Assembly (NCBI GenBank): GCA_934339365.1
Contig: CAKRHW010000002.1
Span: 1 to 64,000 of the forward strand
Direction: 5' to 3'
From: an uncultured Lachnospiraceae bacterium
Lineage (GTDB): Bacteria; Bacillota; Clostridia; Lachnospirales; Lachnospiraceae
DNA: 64,000 bases
Each line of letters opens with the position of its first letter. The stretch's first letter is position 1. The notes beneath the pieces were generated by a model that ran no database searches, was not told the origin of the DNA, and saw only the letters and a program-made list of their open reading frames with translations. Below are positions 35,951 through 46,571 of the stretch, in pieces. Made by a program: the position numbers and the translations under genes.

Positions 35951-37522
35951 ATGAAGAAACAGGTTTTAAAAAAAGTAAAACAAAAAAGTAAAAGTGTTTT
36001 TGCTAAAATTGTATTTAGCAGAACAATGGTTACGATTCTCCTGTTACTGATTCAGGCATTAGTCTTATTTAGTATTCCTTTGTGGTTTGCAAAATACAGG
36101 CTCGCTGTTTATGCATGTAGTTCTGTGCTTAGTGCTCTTGCAATCATTTATATCATAAATGATGAGTCAAACCCTGGTTTTAAAATGGCATGGATTATAC
36201 CGATTTGTGTTCTTCCAGTATTTGGGACTTTGTTGTTTTTATTCGTCAATTGGAATTTTGGATATTTTGGATTGAAAAAAGCATTTGCCCGCTCTCTCCG
36301 TCAGACACAGGATTATTTGTGTATTGACAGGGAAACGCAAAAAAGGCTGCAGGAATCAGATCGTGGTTTGGCAAATTTAGCAAAGTATTTAGAGAATGTA
36401 GAAAATTATCCGGCATATTGTAAAACAAAAACACAATATTTTTCAAGCGGCGAAGAAGCCTATCAAGTTATGATAGAAGAATTGAAAAAAGCAGAAAAGT
36501 TTATCTTTATGGAGTATTTCATTGTAGAAGAAGGATTTATGTGGAATTCGATTTTAGATATCTTAATGAAAAAGGCACAAGAGGGAGTAGAAGTGCGTTT
36601 TATGTATGATGGAATGTGTTCGCTCGTTCTTCTTCCATACAATTATCCAGAGAAATTAAGGAAAAGAGGAATTCAGGCAAAACAATATGCACCAGTAAAG
36701 CCTTTGTTGTCGACGCATCAAAATTATCGTGATCATAGAAAAATTATGGTAATTGATGGAAAAGTTGCATTTACAGGTGGAATTAATCTTGCAGATCACT
36801 ATATTAATTTAGTGTGTAAATATGGTTACTGGAAAGATGTTGCAATGAAAATAGAGGGACCTGCTGTGAAAAGTTTTTCAGCAATGTTTTTACAAATGTG
36901 GAATTTAACAGAAACAGCCTCTGGAGATGTAGGAAAGTATTTAACCGTTCAAAGTCCGCCTTATCAGGAAGAAAAAGGAATCGTAATTCCATATGGAGAT
37001 GGACCGACGAACGAGGAACACATAGCAGAAAGTGTTTATATCGATATGATATACCGGGCAGAAAAATATGTGCATATTATGACACCATATTTTGTAGTAG
37101 ATAATGAGATGCTTACAGCACTTATTTATGCAGCAAAAAGAGGAATCGATGTGGAGCTTCTTTTTCCGTATGTCAGTGACAGCCCGCTCACCTTTGCGAT
37201 GGGTAGAACATACTATCCACAATTATTAAAAGCAGGTGTAAAAATTTACGAATTTACACCGGGATTTGTACATGCTAAAGTGTTTGTATCAGATGATGTA
37301 TGTGCAACCGTAGGATCTGTAAATTTAGATTACCGGAGTCTGTATCATCATTTTGAATGCGGAATTTATTTATACAGGCAGGATTGTATAAAAAAGATGG
37401 AGAAGGATTTTCAAAATACACGAGAAAAATCAATTCAGATTAATATGGATGATTATAATGATATTCCATTATATAAAAGATTTGCAGGAAGAGCTTTACG
37501 GTTAATTGGACCATTAGTATAG
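35951..37522 (+). CDS. cls: Cardiolipin synthase
   Basis: This membrane-bound phospholipase-D-type enzyme joins two phosphatidylglycerols. The 523-residue protein has two N-terminal membrane helices (about 25-75) preceded by a very basic stretch, and two HKD motifs: HQNYRDHRKIMVIDG and HAKVFVSDD, each followed by the Gly/Asn element (GGINLADHY, GSVNLDYRS). AGGAGGGG lies upstream. It is followed within 15 bases by lgt, so phospholipid and lipoprotein lipidation genes are coupled. Confidence 0.95.
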   Translation: MKKQVLKKVKQKSKSVFAKIVFSRTMVTILLLLIQALVLFSIPLWFAKYRLAVYACSSVLSALAIIYIINDESNPGFKMAWIIPICVLPVFGTLLFLFVNWNFGYFGLKKAFARSLRQTQDYLCIDRETQKRLQESDRGLANLAKYLENVENYPAYCKTKTQYFSSGEEAYQVMIEELKKAEKFIFMEYFIVEEGFMWNSILDILMKKAQEGVEVRFMYDGMCSLVLLPYNYPEKLRKRGIQAKQYAPVKPLLSTHQNYRDHRKIMVIDGKVAFTGGINLADHYINLVCKYGYWKDVAMKIEGPAVKSFSAMFLQMWNLTETASGDVGKYLTVQSPPYQEEKGIVIPYGDGPTNEEHIAESVYIDMIYRAEKYVHIMTPYFVVDNEMLTALIYAAKRGIDVELLFPYVSDSPLTFAMGRTYYPQLLKAGVKIYEFTPGFVHAKVFVSDDVCATVGSVNLDYRSLYHHFECGIYLYRQDCIKKMEKDFQNTREKSIQINMDDYNDIPLYKRFAGRALRLIGPLV

Positions 37523-37537
37523 AAATTGGAGGAACAG

Positions 37538-38305
37538 ATGCGATATATATTATTTCAAATTGAACAGATAAAAATTTATTCATACGGACTTATGATTGCA
37601 ATTGGAATTATAGCTGCCTTTTTGGTAACTGAGTGCCGGGCAGAAAAAAAAGGTTTAGAAAAAGAACGGATTTTTAATTTGGGAATCTGGTGTGTGATTG
37701 GCGGATTATTAGGAGCGAAGGTTTTATATTATATAACGGAGTTACCGGCAATTATTAAAAATCCGGCATTGTTAAAAAATGTGTCCGAAGGATTTGTGGT
37801 ATATGGAGGTATCATAGGAGGAATTTTTGCAGGGTTCCTTTATTGTAAAAAAAATAAACTGGAATTTTTAAAGTATTTTGATCTTGTTATGCCTTCGATT
37901 GCACTGGCACAAGGATTTGGACGAATCGGCTGTTTTTTGGCAGGCTGTTGTTATGGAAGGGAAACAAAGGCATGGTATGGAGTTACTTTTCATAATTCTC
38001 CCTACGCACCCAATGATGTTGCGTTAATACCAACGCAGCTGATTTCGGCAGTAGCAGATTTTTTATTATTTGCATTGCTGGTTTATTTATCAAAAAAAAT
38101 ATCAGCAGCTGGATCAATAGCAGGATTTTATCTTATCTTTTATAGTATTGGAAGATTTCTGATAGAAATGCTAAGAAATGATGAACGGGGAAATGTTGGG
38201 ATACTTTCAACCTCCCAATTCATATCCTGTTTTTTGTTAATAATTGGAATTGCAATTTTGATTGCTGTAAATAAGATGAAGAAAAAGAAATTGTCTGAAA
38301 AGTAA
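37538..38305 (+). CDS. lgt: Prolipoprotein diacylglyceryl transferase
   Basis: Lgt moves diacylglycerol from phosphatidylglycerol to the lipobox cysteine of prolipoproteins. The 255-residue polytopic protein has SYGLMIAIGI, the YGGIIGG loop, and the family signature GRIGCFLAGCCYGRE, in the short divergent form seen in Clostridia. GGAGGAACAG precedes the ATG at 37538; a TTG four codons earlier would overlap that site. Confidence 0.93.
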   Translation: MRYILFQIEQIKIYSYGLMIAIGIIAAFLVTECRAEKKGLEKERIFNLGIWCVIGGLLGAKVLYYITELPAIIKNPALLKNVSEGFVVYGGIIGGIFAGFLYCKKNKLEFLKYFDLVMPSIALAQGFGRIGCFLAGCCYGRETKAWYGVTFHNSPYAPNDVALIPTQLISAVADFLLFALLVYLSKKISAAGSIAGFYLIFYSIGRFLIEMLRNDERGNVGILSTSQFISCFLLIIGIAILIAVNKMKKKKLSEK

Positions 38306-38348
38306 ATTGTAAAAATTGCGTAAAAAATAAATTAAAATTGGATTTAGG

Positions 38349-38377
38349 TTGACAAATTGACAAAAATGTCATAGAAT
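38349..38377 (+). promoter_or_regulatory. Promoter of the solute-binding-protein gene
   Basis: A consensus TTGACA (38349-38354) and TAGAAT (38372-38377) are 17 bases apart, giving a short leader before the start at 38427. A second TTGACA overlaps the spacer. Confidence 0.7.
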
Positions 38378-38426
38378 AGATGATAGGGTTACTCTATGAC
38401 GAATAGAAAAGATAAAGGAAAAATGA

Positions 38427-39845
38427 ATGAGAAAAAAATCGATACAAATAAAAGGAAGTATTGTTATCCTGATCATACTATTATTGATGATTCTATTTAG
38501 TCAGCTGAAAAGTACAAGAACACAACAGACAGATGTTACAACAACACAGAAGGTAAATAAGTTAGAGAATAGTAATACAGGGAAAACACTTCGAATTTAC
38601 TGCTGGAATCATGAGTTTCAAGAGCGATTCCAACAATATGTAGAGCCTGCCGGAATTATTCCGAAGGATGTAAAAGTAGAATGGGTTATTACAAAGAATG
38701 AACAGGGAGATTATCAGAATGCGTTAGATGCTGCCTTGAAGAATCAGGCAGATAAGCAACCGGATGAAAGAATTGATTTGTTTTTAGTAGAAGCAGATTA
38801 TGCATTAAAATATGTAGATTCCGATTATACGATAGATGTCAGAGAGTTAGGAATCCGAGATATAGAGTTGAAAAATCAATTTCCGTATACGAAGAAGATT
38901 GCAACAGATTCTGATGGAAAATTAAAAGGTCTGACCTGGCAGGCAACTCCTGGGGTCTTTGTATATCGACGTTCCATTGCGAAGGATGTATTAGGAACGG
39001 ATGATCCAGAGAAAGTACAGAATTATTTAAAGACATGGAATGAATTTGACCAGACAGCAGAGAAGGTACATCAGAAAGGATACATGATGTTATCTGGATA
39101 TGATGATGCATATCGGGTATTTTCTACGCATGTAACGAATCCATGGGTGAATCTTGATAAGGAGATTATCATTGATGACAATATGATGCACTGGGTAGAG
39201 CAGACAAAGAATTACTCGGAACATGGGTATAATAATCATTCTAGTATTTTATCAAAAGAATGGGAAAAAGATCAACGTCCCGGCAGCAAAGTGTTTGGAT
39301 TTTTCTATACAACGTGGGGAATTAATTTTACACTTGAAAAAAATTCATTAGAAGTACCGGTTGAAAAAGGCGGAAAAGAACAAGTGGGAAATGGAATTTA
39401 TGGTGATTACGCAATCTGCGAAGGTCCACAGAACTTTTATTGGGGTGGAACCTGGATGTGTGCTGCAGTTGGAACAGATAATACAGAATTAGTTGCGAAC
39501 ATCATGAGAAAACTTGCTTGCGATAAAGAAACAATGAAGGCGATTACAAGAGATACACAAGATTTTACGAATAATAAACTTGCAATGGAAGAATTGGCAC
39601 AAGATGGATACACGTCATCCTTTTTAGGAGGGCAGAACTGCATTCAGATGTTTACCAAGGCAGCAGAAAATATTACCATGAATAATATCTCAAAGTATGA
39701 CCAGGGATGTAATGAAGAATTTCAATCCGCATTCCATTCCTATTTTGAAGGAAAAGAAACAAAAGAAAAAGCATTAGAGAGATTTTATCAGGCGGTAATA
39801 AAGAGATATCCGATGTTAAAAAAGCCTGGGGATCATAAGGAATAA
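38427..39845 (+). CDS. Membrane-anchored extracellular solute-binding protein (family 1 type), orphan
   Basis: This 472-residue protein has one N-terminal hydrophobic helix (about 12-26, IVILIILLLMILF) and then a type 1 solute-binding fold. Its features match sugar-binding components of ABC importers: LRIYCWNHEFQERF, DLFLVEADYALKYV, LKGLTWQATPGVFVYRR, and the C-terminal WGGTWMCAAVGTDN. There is no lipobox cysteine after the helix, so it is probably held by an uncleaved anchor rather than lipidated. No permease or ATPase gene is adjacent. It has its own promoter and terminator. The ligand is unknown; it could serve a distant transporter or act as a receptor. Confidence 0.8.
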   Translation: MRKKSIQIKGSIVILIILLLMILFSQLKSTRTQQTDVTTTQKVNKLENSNTGKTLRIYCWNHEFQERFQQYVEPAGIIPKDVKVEWVITKNEQGDYQNALDAALKNQADKQPDERIDLFLVEADYALKYVDSDYTIDVRELGIRDIELKNQFPYTKKIATDSDGKLKGLTWQATPGVFVYRRSIAKDVLGTDDPEKVQNYLKTWNEFDQTAEKVHQKGYMMLSGYDDAYRVFSTHVTNPWVNLDKEIIIDDNMMHWVEQTKNYSEHGYNNHSSILSKEWEKDQRPGSKVFGFFYTTWGINFTLEKNSLEVPVEKGGKEQVGNGIYGDYAICEGPQNFYWGGTWMCAAVGTDNTELVANIMRKLACDKETMKAITRDTQDFTNNKLAMEELAQDGYTSSFLGGQNCIQMFTKAAENITMNNISKYDQGCNEEFQSAFHSYFEGKETKEKALERFYQAVIKRYPMLKKPGDHKE

Positions 39846-39862
39846 TGCATGAATAGACAACC

Positions 39863-39893
39863 AAAGAAGTGCCAGTAGCGGCACTTCTTTTCA
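39863..39893 (+). terminator. Terminator after the solute-binding-protein gene
   Basis: The arms AAAGAAGTGCC (39863-39873) and GGCACTTCTTT (39880-39890) form an 11-bp stem ending in T residues. Confidence 0.85.
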
Positions 39894-40005
39894 ATATATG
39901 ACAGAATGCAAAAAAATATCAGACAGAATTAAAAAGAATGAAATCCATAATACATAGTATTAGAAAAAAGAGTTATGATAAAGAAGAAAGAGAAATGGTG
40001 GTAAA

Positions 40006-41763
40006 ATGTTTTATCCAGAAGAATTAATCGAAGAAATTAGAGAAAAGAATGATATTGTAAGTGTGATATCTTCCTATGTAAAATTAAAAAAACAGGGAAG
40101 CTCTTATTTTGGACTGTGTCCATTTCATAATGAAAAATCTCCGTCATTTTCTGTTTCACCGGACAAACAGATGTATTATTGTTTTGGATGCGGAGAAGGG
40201 GGGAATGTTATTACATTCATTATGAAGTATGAAAATTATTCTTTTGTGGAAGCAGTGAAATATTTAGCGGATCGTGTAGGAATACAACTGCCAGAAGCAC
40301 AGTATTCGGCGGAAGCAAAAGAACGTGCAGAAAAGAAAGATATTCTTTTTCATATTAATAGTGAGGCTGGAAAATTATTTCATTATATTTTAAAGAGCGA
40401 TAAAGGGGAACAGGCACTTGCATATTTAACAAATCGTGGGCTGACAATGGATACCATTACAAGATTTGGGTTAGGATATACAGGAAAATATTCTGGTTTC
40501 TTGTATGATTACCTGAAGAAAAAGGGATTTAAAGATGAGGATTTAAAGGATTCTGGTTTGTTTGGTTTTTATGAAAGAGAAATTAAGGATAAGTTCTGGA
40601 ATCGAGTTATGTTTCCGATTATGGATTCTAATAACAGGGTGATTGGATTTGGAGGAAGAGTGATGGGAGATGCACAACCGAAATATCTGAATTCGCCAGA
40701 GACCATTTTATTTGATAAGAGCAGAAATCTATATGGACTTAATTTTGCACGACAGTCAAGAAAAGATTATTTCATTATCTGTGAAGGCTATATGGATGTG
40801 ATTGCATTACATCAGGCAGGATTTACGAATGCGGTAGCTGCTTTAGGAACTGCATTTACATCCGGACACACACCATTGATTAAGCGATATGTGCATACCG
40901 TATACCTGTCTTTCGATAGCGATGGAGCCGGGGTGAAAGCAGCTTTGCGTGCGATACCGATCTTAAAAGAAGCAGGATTGAATATTAAAGTAATCAATAT
41001 GCGTCCTTATAAGGACCCGGATGAATTTATTAAGGCGTTAGGTGCAGAGGAATATCAAAAAAGAATAGATCATGCACAAAATAGTTTCCTTTATGAGATT
41101 CATGCATTAGAAAGTCAGTATGACAGAAGTGATCCAGATGGAAAAACGGCTTTTTATAATGCAGTGGCAGATAAACTATTAGAATTTACGGATGAATTAG
41201 AACGAGCTAATTACACAGAGGCTGTTGCAAATGAATTCCAGATTCCATATGATTTGCTAAAAAAATCCGTAGAGAAAAAAGCGTTATATTATGATGGAAA
41301 ACCACAGCCGAAAAATCTGGCTGAACCAAAAAAGAAAATAAAAGAGAAAAAAGAGAATGGCGTAGTACAGTCTCAAAAAATATTATTGACCTGGCTCATT
41401 GACGAACCGGAATTATATCAAAAGATTCATCCATATATTGGAAAGAAGGATTTTATTGATCCGTTATGTCAGAAAGTAGCAGGAATGTTGTTTGAACAGA
41501 TTGAAAATGGAGATTTAAATCCGGCGAAGATTATTAGTACTTTTGAGCAGGAGGAAGAACAAAAAGAGGTTGCGGGACTATTTCACAGACCATTAAGAAA
41601 GGAATTGAATAAATTAGAAAAAGAGAGAGTTTTAAATGACACTGTAAAATTAGTAAAAAAGAATTATTTAGATTATATCAGCAAAAATGCAGTTAATATA
41701 CAACAACTTCAGGAGGCAGTTGTAGAGAAGGCAAAATTACAAAAAATGCATATTTCTCTTTAG
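40006..41763 (+). CDS. dnaG: DNA primase
   Basis: DnaG makes RNA primers for replication. The 585-residue protein has the N-terminal CHC2 zinc finger (CPFH, then [10 protein letters not shown], spacing C-x2-H-x17-C-x2-C), the DnaG core with [10 protein letters not shown], the Toprim segment [18 protein letters not shown] and LSFDSDGAG, and a C-terminal helicase-binding domain. It is the first gene of the macromolecular-synthesis cluster dnaG-rpoD. Confidence 0.97.
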   Translation: MFYPEELIEEIREKNDIVSVISSYVKLKKQGSSYFGLCPFHNEKSPSFSVSPDKQMYYCFGCGEGGNVITFIMKYENYSFVEAVKYLADRVGIQLPEAQYSAEAKERAEKKDILFHINSEAGKLFHYILKSDKGEQALAYLTNRGLTMDTITRFGLGYTGKYSGFLYDYLKKKGFKDEDLKDSGLFGFYEREIKDKFWNRVMFPIMDSNNRVIGFGGRVMGDAQPKYLNSPETILFDKSRNLYGLNFARQSRKDYFIICEGYMDVIALHQAGFTNAVAALGTAFTSGHTPLIKRYVHTVYLSFDSDGAGVKAALRAIPILKEAGLNIKVINMRPYKDPDEFIKALGAEEYQKRIDHAQNSFLYEIHALESQYDRSDPDGKTAFYNAVADKLLEFTDELERANYTEAVANEFQIPYDLLKKSVEKKALYYDGKPQPKNLAEPKKKIKEKKENGVVQSQKILLTWLIDEPELYQKIHPYIGKKDFIDPLCQKVAGMLFEQIENGDLNPAKIISTFEQEEEQKEVAGLFHRPLRKELNKLEKERVLNDTVKLVKKNYLDYISKNAVNIQQLQEAVVEKAKLQKMHISL

Positions 41764-41884
41764 AAGATGCAATGCCTACACTAGTGATAAACAAAAAAGA
41801 GTGGGAACCGTTTTTGAGAGTATATTTTGTAAGGAAATCTCTTGGGGACCAGAAAAACTAGTGAGCGAGAAAGGATGGGTTTCG

Positions 41885-43066
41885 ATGGAAAATAATACAG
41901 TACAGATGGATAATCAGAAAAAAAATGAATCAAAGGATAAAGACGAAAGAGTAATGCAGTTTAAACAGATTGCGGACAAATTATTAGAGACAGCACGAGA
42001 AAAAAAGAATGTATTAGAGTACAATGAGATAGAACATGCATATGCACAATTTCAGAACAAAGAGGAATTCATACAAAAAGCAGTTGATTTTTTAGAAGAA
42101 CAAAAAGTTGATATTTTAAGAACAGACGAGAACGAGGAAGCTTTATTATTAAATGATGACGAGGAACTTGATAATATTGAAGAACTCGAAGAAATTGATG
42201 AAAAAGATTTAGACATGTCTGTTCCTGAAAATGTCAGTACAGATGATCCAGTCAGAATGTATTTAAAAGAAATTGGGAATGTACCACTTTTATCTGCAGA
42301 GGAAGAGATTGCACTTGCAAAAAGAATTGAACAGGGAGATGAAGAAGCAAAACATGAGCTTGCAGAAGCAAATCTTCGTTTAGTTGTCAGTATAGCAAAG
42401 AAATATGTTGGACGGGGGATGCAGTTTTTAGACCTGATTCAGGAAGGGAATCTTGGACTGATTAAAGCCGTAGAAAAGTTTGATTATCGAAAAGGATATA
42501 AATTTTCTACGTATGCGACATGGTGGATTCGTCAGGCAATTACAAGATCGATTGCAGATCAGGCAAGAACAATTCGAATTCCGGTTCATATGGTTGAAAC
42601 AATTAATAAACTAATTCGGGTTCAAAGACAACTGGTGCAGGAATTAGGACGCGAACCATCGGTAGAAGAAATTGCCGAGAAGATGGAACTGCCGATTGAA
42701 AGAGTAAGAGAAATTATGAAAATATCACAAGAACCTGTATCACTTGAGACACCAATTGGAGAAGAGGATGATAGTCATTTAGGTGATTTTATTCAGGATG
42801 ATAATATACCGGTGCCTGCAGAGGCTGCTGCATATTCTTTATTACAGGAACAAATCGGGGAAGTATTAGATACTTTGACTGACAGGGAAAAAAGAGTGCT
42901 AGATCTTCGGTTCGGGTTAGTGGATGGTCGCACCAGAACACTTGAGGAAGTCGGAAAAGAATTTCATGTTACAAGAGAAAGAATTCGACAAATTGAAGCA
43001 AAGGCACTTCGCAAATTAAGACACCCAAGCAGAAGTAAAAAATTAAGAGACTATTTAGAGGAGTAA
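41885..43066 (+). CDS. rpoD: RNA polymerase primary sigma factor (sigma A)
   Basis: This is the 393-residue housekeeping sigma-70 factor. It has an acidic N-terminal region 1.1, region 1.2 ([18 protein letters not shown]), region 2 ([36 protein letters not shown]), region 3 and region 4 ([19 protein letters not shown]). The start at 41885 has AAAGGA nine bases upstream and gives the normal N-terminus; an in-frame ATG or GTG about 28 codons earlier adds non-conserved residues. The -35/-10 elements noted in this window match its expected specificity. Confidence 0.96.
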   Translation: MENNTVQMDNQKKNESKDKDERVMQFKQIADKLLETAREKKNVLEYNEIEHAYAQFQNKEEFIQKAVDFLEEQKVDILRTDENEEALLLNDDEELDNIEELEEIDEKDLDMSVPENVSTDDPVRMYLKEIGNVPLLSAEEEIALAKRIEQGDEEAKHELAEANLRLVVSIAKKYVGRGMQFLDLIQEGNLGLIKAVEKFDYRKGYKFSTYATWWIRQAITRSIADQARTIRIPVHMVETINKLIRVQRQLVQELGREPSVEEIAEKMELPIERVREIMKISQEPVSLETPIGEEDDSHLGDFIQDDNIPVPAEAAAYSLLQEQIGEVLDTLTDREKRVLDLRFGLVDGRTRTLEEVGKEFHVTRERIRQIEAKALRKLRHPSRSKKLRDYLEE

Positions 43067-43069
43067 AAT

Positions 43070-43786
43070 ATGACAACATCCATTTCAAAAAGATTAAGAG
43101 AAATTGCAAGATTTGTAACAGAAGAGAATATATTAGCTGATGTAGGAACCGATCATGGTTATGTTCCCATTTATCTTGTAAAAAATAAGAAGATATCCCA
43201 TGCGATTGCAATGGATGTTCGAAAAGGACCATTAGAGAAAGCAAAAGAAAACATTCAGAAAGAACATCTTGAAGATAAGATTGAAACAAGGCTTTCGGAT
43301 GGTCTGCAAAAATTAAAAGAAAAAGAAGCTGAGACAATCTTAATTGCCGGAATGGGTGGAAGCCTGGTAATAAAAATCTTAACAGAAGGTAATACGGTGG
43401 CAAAAACGGCAAAGGAATTAGTCTTGTCACCTCAATCAGAAATAGCACAAGTCAGACATTTTTTAGAAGAGCATGGGTACAAGGTGATAGCAGAAAAAAC
43501 AATATATGAGGAAGAAAAATATTATACAGTTATGAAAGCAGTAAATGGGTGCGATCAGTATAAAGAAGAATGCTTTTATTCCTATGGGAAAGTAGAAGTA
43601 CAAGAAGATATAGAAACCTATTTACGTTATTTACATGCTGAATTAGAAAAAATGACATCCATTGAAGAAAAATTATATAAAGCAGGACAAGAACAGGCAA
43701 ATGTACAGGCAAGAATAGAAGAGATAAAAGAAAAAAAACAACAATTATTAAAGGTTATTGAATGTGCAAAAGAGGCAAAAAAATAA
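43070..43786 (+). CDS. trmK: tRNA (adenine(22)-N(1))-methyltransferase
   Basis: This SAM-dependent enzyme methylates N1 of adenine 22 in tRNA. The 238-residue protein has SAM motifs ILADVGTDHGYVPIYLV and AIAMDVRKGPLEKAKENI, a catalytic-site region ILIAGMGGSL, LVLSPQSE, and a C-terminal coiled-coil extension (about 190-235) typical of TrmK. It starts three bases after rpoD stops, its usual neighbour in Firmicutes. Confidence 0.92.
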   Translation: MTTSISKRLREIARFVTEENILADVGTDHGYVPIYLVKNKKISHAIAMDVRKGPLEKAKENIQKEHLEDKIETRLSDGLQKLKEKEAETILIAGMGGSLVIKILTEGNTVAKTAKELVLSPQSEIAQVRHFLEEHGYKVIAEKTIYEEEKYYTVMKAVNGCDQYKEECFYSYGKVEVQEDIETYLRYLHAELEKMTSIEEKLYKAGQEQANVQARIEEIKEKKQQLLKVIECAKEAKK

Positions 43787-43810
43787 AACAATGTGGATGG
43801 AGGCAATAAA

Positions 43811-45472
43811 ATGAATGATATTAAGGTTACGGTAAACGGCACTGTCAAAGAATATTTGTATGGAACAAGAATCAAGGAAATCGCAGAAGATTTTCAGAAT
43901 GAGTATGAAGACGATATTTTACTGGCGGTATGTGATCATACAAAATTACGTGAATTGCATCATAAAGTTAAGCAAGACTGTGAAATGGAATTTATTACAT
44001 ACAGACAAAAAAGTGGATGCGAAACTTATCGAAGAAGTGCAACTCTTTTGATGCTGAAAGCATTTTATAGTGTATTAGGGAAATCAATCGAGAAAATTAC
44101 TGTTGATTTTACAATTGGCAAGGGATTTTATTGCAGAGTCGCTGCAAAGGAAAAATTAACAGATGAAATTGTCGCAAGAGTAAAGGAAAAGATGCAAGAG
44201 ATGGTAAAGGCTGATTTGCCGATTTCAAAGCGTTCTTTAGAAACCGATGCTGCAATTGCATTATTCCATGAACATGGTATGTATGAAAAAGAGAAGCTAT
44301 TTCGTTTCCGGAGAGTATCAAAGGCCAATTTATATACGCTAGATGGATTTGAAGATTATTATTATGGTTATATGGTACCAAGTGCAGGATATATTAAATA
44401 TTTTGATTTACTACTTTATCAGGATGGAGTTTTACTGCAGATGCCTGCAAGAGAGAATCCAAAACAGCTTCCAGAAGTTGCAAGCGGAGAAAAGTTATTT
44501 CATGTTTTGATGGAATCGACAAAATGGTCGGAAACATTAAATGTTGAAACAGTAGGAACTCTAAATGAAGCGATTACAAAGGGCGATATCAATAGTGTTA
44601 TGTTAGTCCAGGAGGCATTACAGGAGAAAAAAATTGCAGATATTGCAGAAAAAATCTCGTTAGAAAAAGATAAGCGGTTTATTATGATTGCCGGTCCTTC
44701 TTCTTCTGGAAAAACAACATTTTCACATCGATTATCTGTTCAGCTGTTAGCACATGGATTAAAACCACATCCGATTCCGGTAGATAATTACTTTTTAGAC
44801 AGAGAAAAAAGTCCGGTAGATGAAAATGGAAATTATAACTATGAAGTATTAGAGGCTTTAGATGTGGAACAATTTAATCGGGATATGATTGCATTAGCGG
44901 AAGGGAAAAAAGTAGAACTTCCCAATTACAATTTTATTACCGGTAAAAGAGAATATAAAGGAAACTTTATGCAGTTAGGTCCGGATGATATTTTAGTAAT
45001 AGAGGGAATTCACTGCCTGAATGATAAATTATCCTATGCACTTCCGAAAAATCAGAAGTTTAAAATCTATATTAGTGCACTGACACAGCTAAATATAGAT
45101 GAACACAATCGAATTCCTACAACGGATGGACGATTAATTCGTCGTATGGTAAGAGATGCAAGGACAAGGGGAGCTTCTGCAAGAGATACCATCAGGATGT
45201 GGCCGTCGGTGCGAAAAGGAGAAGAACGTTATATTTTCCCTTATCAGGAAGATGCGGATGTTATGTTTAATTCTGCTTTAATTTATGAATTATCTGTATT
45301 GAAGCAATTTGCAGAACCGTTACTTTTTGGAATTCCAACGGATTGTCCGGAATATATCGAAGCAAAACGATTATTAAAGTTTTTAAATTACTTTTTAGGC
45401 GTTGATACAGCAGATATACCGAAAAACTCTCTGCTAAGAGAATTTGTTGGTGGTGGATGCTTTAAGTTATAA
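43811..45472 (+). CDS. Nucleoside (uridine-type) kinase with N-terminal TGS/ThrRS-like domains
   Basis: This 553-residue protein has a TGS-like domain (about 1-60) and a second region resembling the editing-type domain of threonyl-tRNA synthetase (about 60-190). A C-terminal P-loop kinase of the phosphoribulokinase/uridine kinase family follows. The Walker A is GPSSSGKTTF near residue 294, with DNYFLDR and VIEGIHCLND. Such fusions are common in Clostridia and are annotated nucleoside kinase; the tRNA-synthetase-like half has no proven role. The ATG at 43811 has GGAGG upstream. Confidence 0.88.
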   Translation: MNDIKVTVNGTVKEYLYGTRIKEIAEDFQNEYEDDILLAVCDHTKLRELHHKVKQDCEMEFITYRQKSGCETYRRSATLLMLKAFYSVLGKSIEKITVDFTIGKGFYCRVAAKEKLTDEIVARVKEKMQEMVKADLPISKRSLETDAAIALFHEHGMYEKEKLFRFRRVSKANLYTLDGFEDYYYGYMVPSAGYIKYFDLLLYQDGVLLQMPARENPKQLPEVASGEKLFHVLMESTKWSETLNVETVGTLNEAITKGDINSVMLVQEALQEKKIADIAEKISLEKDKRFIMIAGPSSSGKTTFSHRLSVQLLAHGLKPHPIPVDNYFLDREKSPVDENGNYNYEVLEALDVEQFNRDMIALAEGKKVELPNYNFITGKREYKGNFMQLGPDDILVIEGIHCLNDKLSYALPKNQKFKIYISALTQLNIDEHNRIPTTDGRLIRRMVRDARTRGASARDTIRMWPSVRKGEERYIFPYQEDADVMFNSALIYELSVLKQFAEPLLFGIPTDCPEYIEAKRLLKFLNYFLGVDTADIPKNSLLREFVGGGCFKL

Positions 45473-45499
45473 AAAGGAAAACAGATTACCAAGATGCAC

Positions 45500-45528
45500 T
45501 TGAAAAAAGATACAACCTGTACTAAAAT
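45500..45528 (+). promoter_or_regulatory. Promoter of pyrBI
   Basis: TTGAAA (45500-45505) and TAAAAT (45523-45528) are 17 bases apart. The leader of about 80 bases includes a weak CTTTTC/GAAAAG hairpin and a T-rich tract; no PyrR-type binding loop is evident. Confidence 0.65.
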
Positions 45529-45612
45529 AATTGCTGGTGTGAGCTTTTCCTACATTTTTTGATGAGAGAAAAGTAAAATAAAAGACTTTAGATTAAAAGT
45601 GGAGGTGTATTC

Positions 45613-46533
45613 ATGAGGCATTTAATTAGTCCATTGGATTTTTCGGTGGAGGAAATCGAGAAAATTTTAAATTTGGCAAATGACATTGAAGCAAGACCGG
45701 AGCATTATGCACATGCATGTGAAGGAAAGAAGATTGCTACATTATTTTATGAGCCAAGTACACGCACAAGACTTAGTTTTGAAGCAGCAATGCTAAATTT
45801 AGGTGGACATGTGCTGGGATTTCATTCTGCGGCAACAAGTTCGGCGACTAAAGGAGAAAGTGTTGCTGATACGATTCGTATTGTTTCTTGTTATGCAGAT
45901 ATTGCAGCGATTCGTCATCCTAAGGAAGGTGCAGCTTTAGTAGCAGCGTTGCATTCATCCATTCCTGTAATTAATGCAGGAGATGGTGGACATCAGCATC
46001 CGACACAGACAATGACGGACCTTTTAACAATTCGTTCTTTAAAAGGAAGATTGGATCATTTAACCATCGGATTATGCGGAGATTTAAAGTTTGGACGTAC
46101 CGTACATTCATTAATTAATGCACTTGTCCGTTATCCAAATATTTCTTTTATATTAGTTTCACCTCCAGAATTACGTATTCCAAGTTATATAAGAGAAAAT
46201 GTGTTAGAAGCAAATCATATTCCTTATACGGAAGTAGAACAGCTTGAAGATGTAATTGGTGATATGGATATTCTTTATATGACACGTGTTCAAAAAGAAA
46301 GATTTTTCAATGAAGAAGAATACTTAAGAATGAAAGATCGTTATATCTTGAATGCAGAAAAGATGAAGATGGCAAAAGATGATATGTTAGTGCTTCATCC
46401 GCTTCCAAGGGTAAATGAGATATCAGTAGAGGTTGATAAAGACCCGAGAGCTGTATATTTCAAGCAGGTACAGTATGGTGTTTATGTACGAATGGCATTG
46501 ATTCTTACATTGTTAGGAATAGATGTACAGTAA
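45613..46533 (+). CDS. pyrB: Aspartate carbamoyltransferase catalytic chain
   Basis: PyrB condenses carbamoyl phosphate and aspartate in de novo pyrimidine synthesis. The 306-residue protein has the carbamoyl-phosphate motif [11 protein letters not shown] (Ser49-Arg53), [18 protein letters not shown], the [12 protein letters not shown] segment, and the C-terminal [11 protein letters not shown] loop. GGAGG precedes the start. It is cotranscribed with pyrI. Confidence 0.97.
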   Translation: MRHLISPLDFSVEEIEKILNLANDIEARPEHYAHACEGKKIATLFYEPSTRTRLSFEAAMLNLGGHVLGFHSAATSSATKGESVADTIRIVSCYADIAAIRHPKEGAALVAALHSSIPVINAGDGGHQHPTQTMTDLLTIRSLKGRLDHLTIGLCGDLKFGRTVHSLINALVRYPNISFILVSPPELRIPSYIRENVLEANHIPYTEVEQLEDVIGDMDILYMTRVQKERFFNEEEYLRMKDRYILNAEKMKMAKDDMLVLHPLPRVNEISVEVDKDPRAVYFKQVQYGVYVRMALILTLLGIDVQ

Positions 46534-46571
46534 TTAGAGCAAAAGGAAAGAATACAGAAACGAGGTATGCC

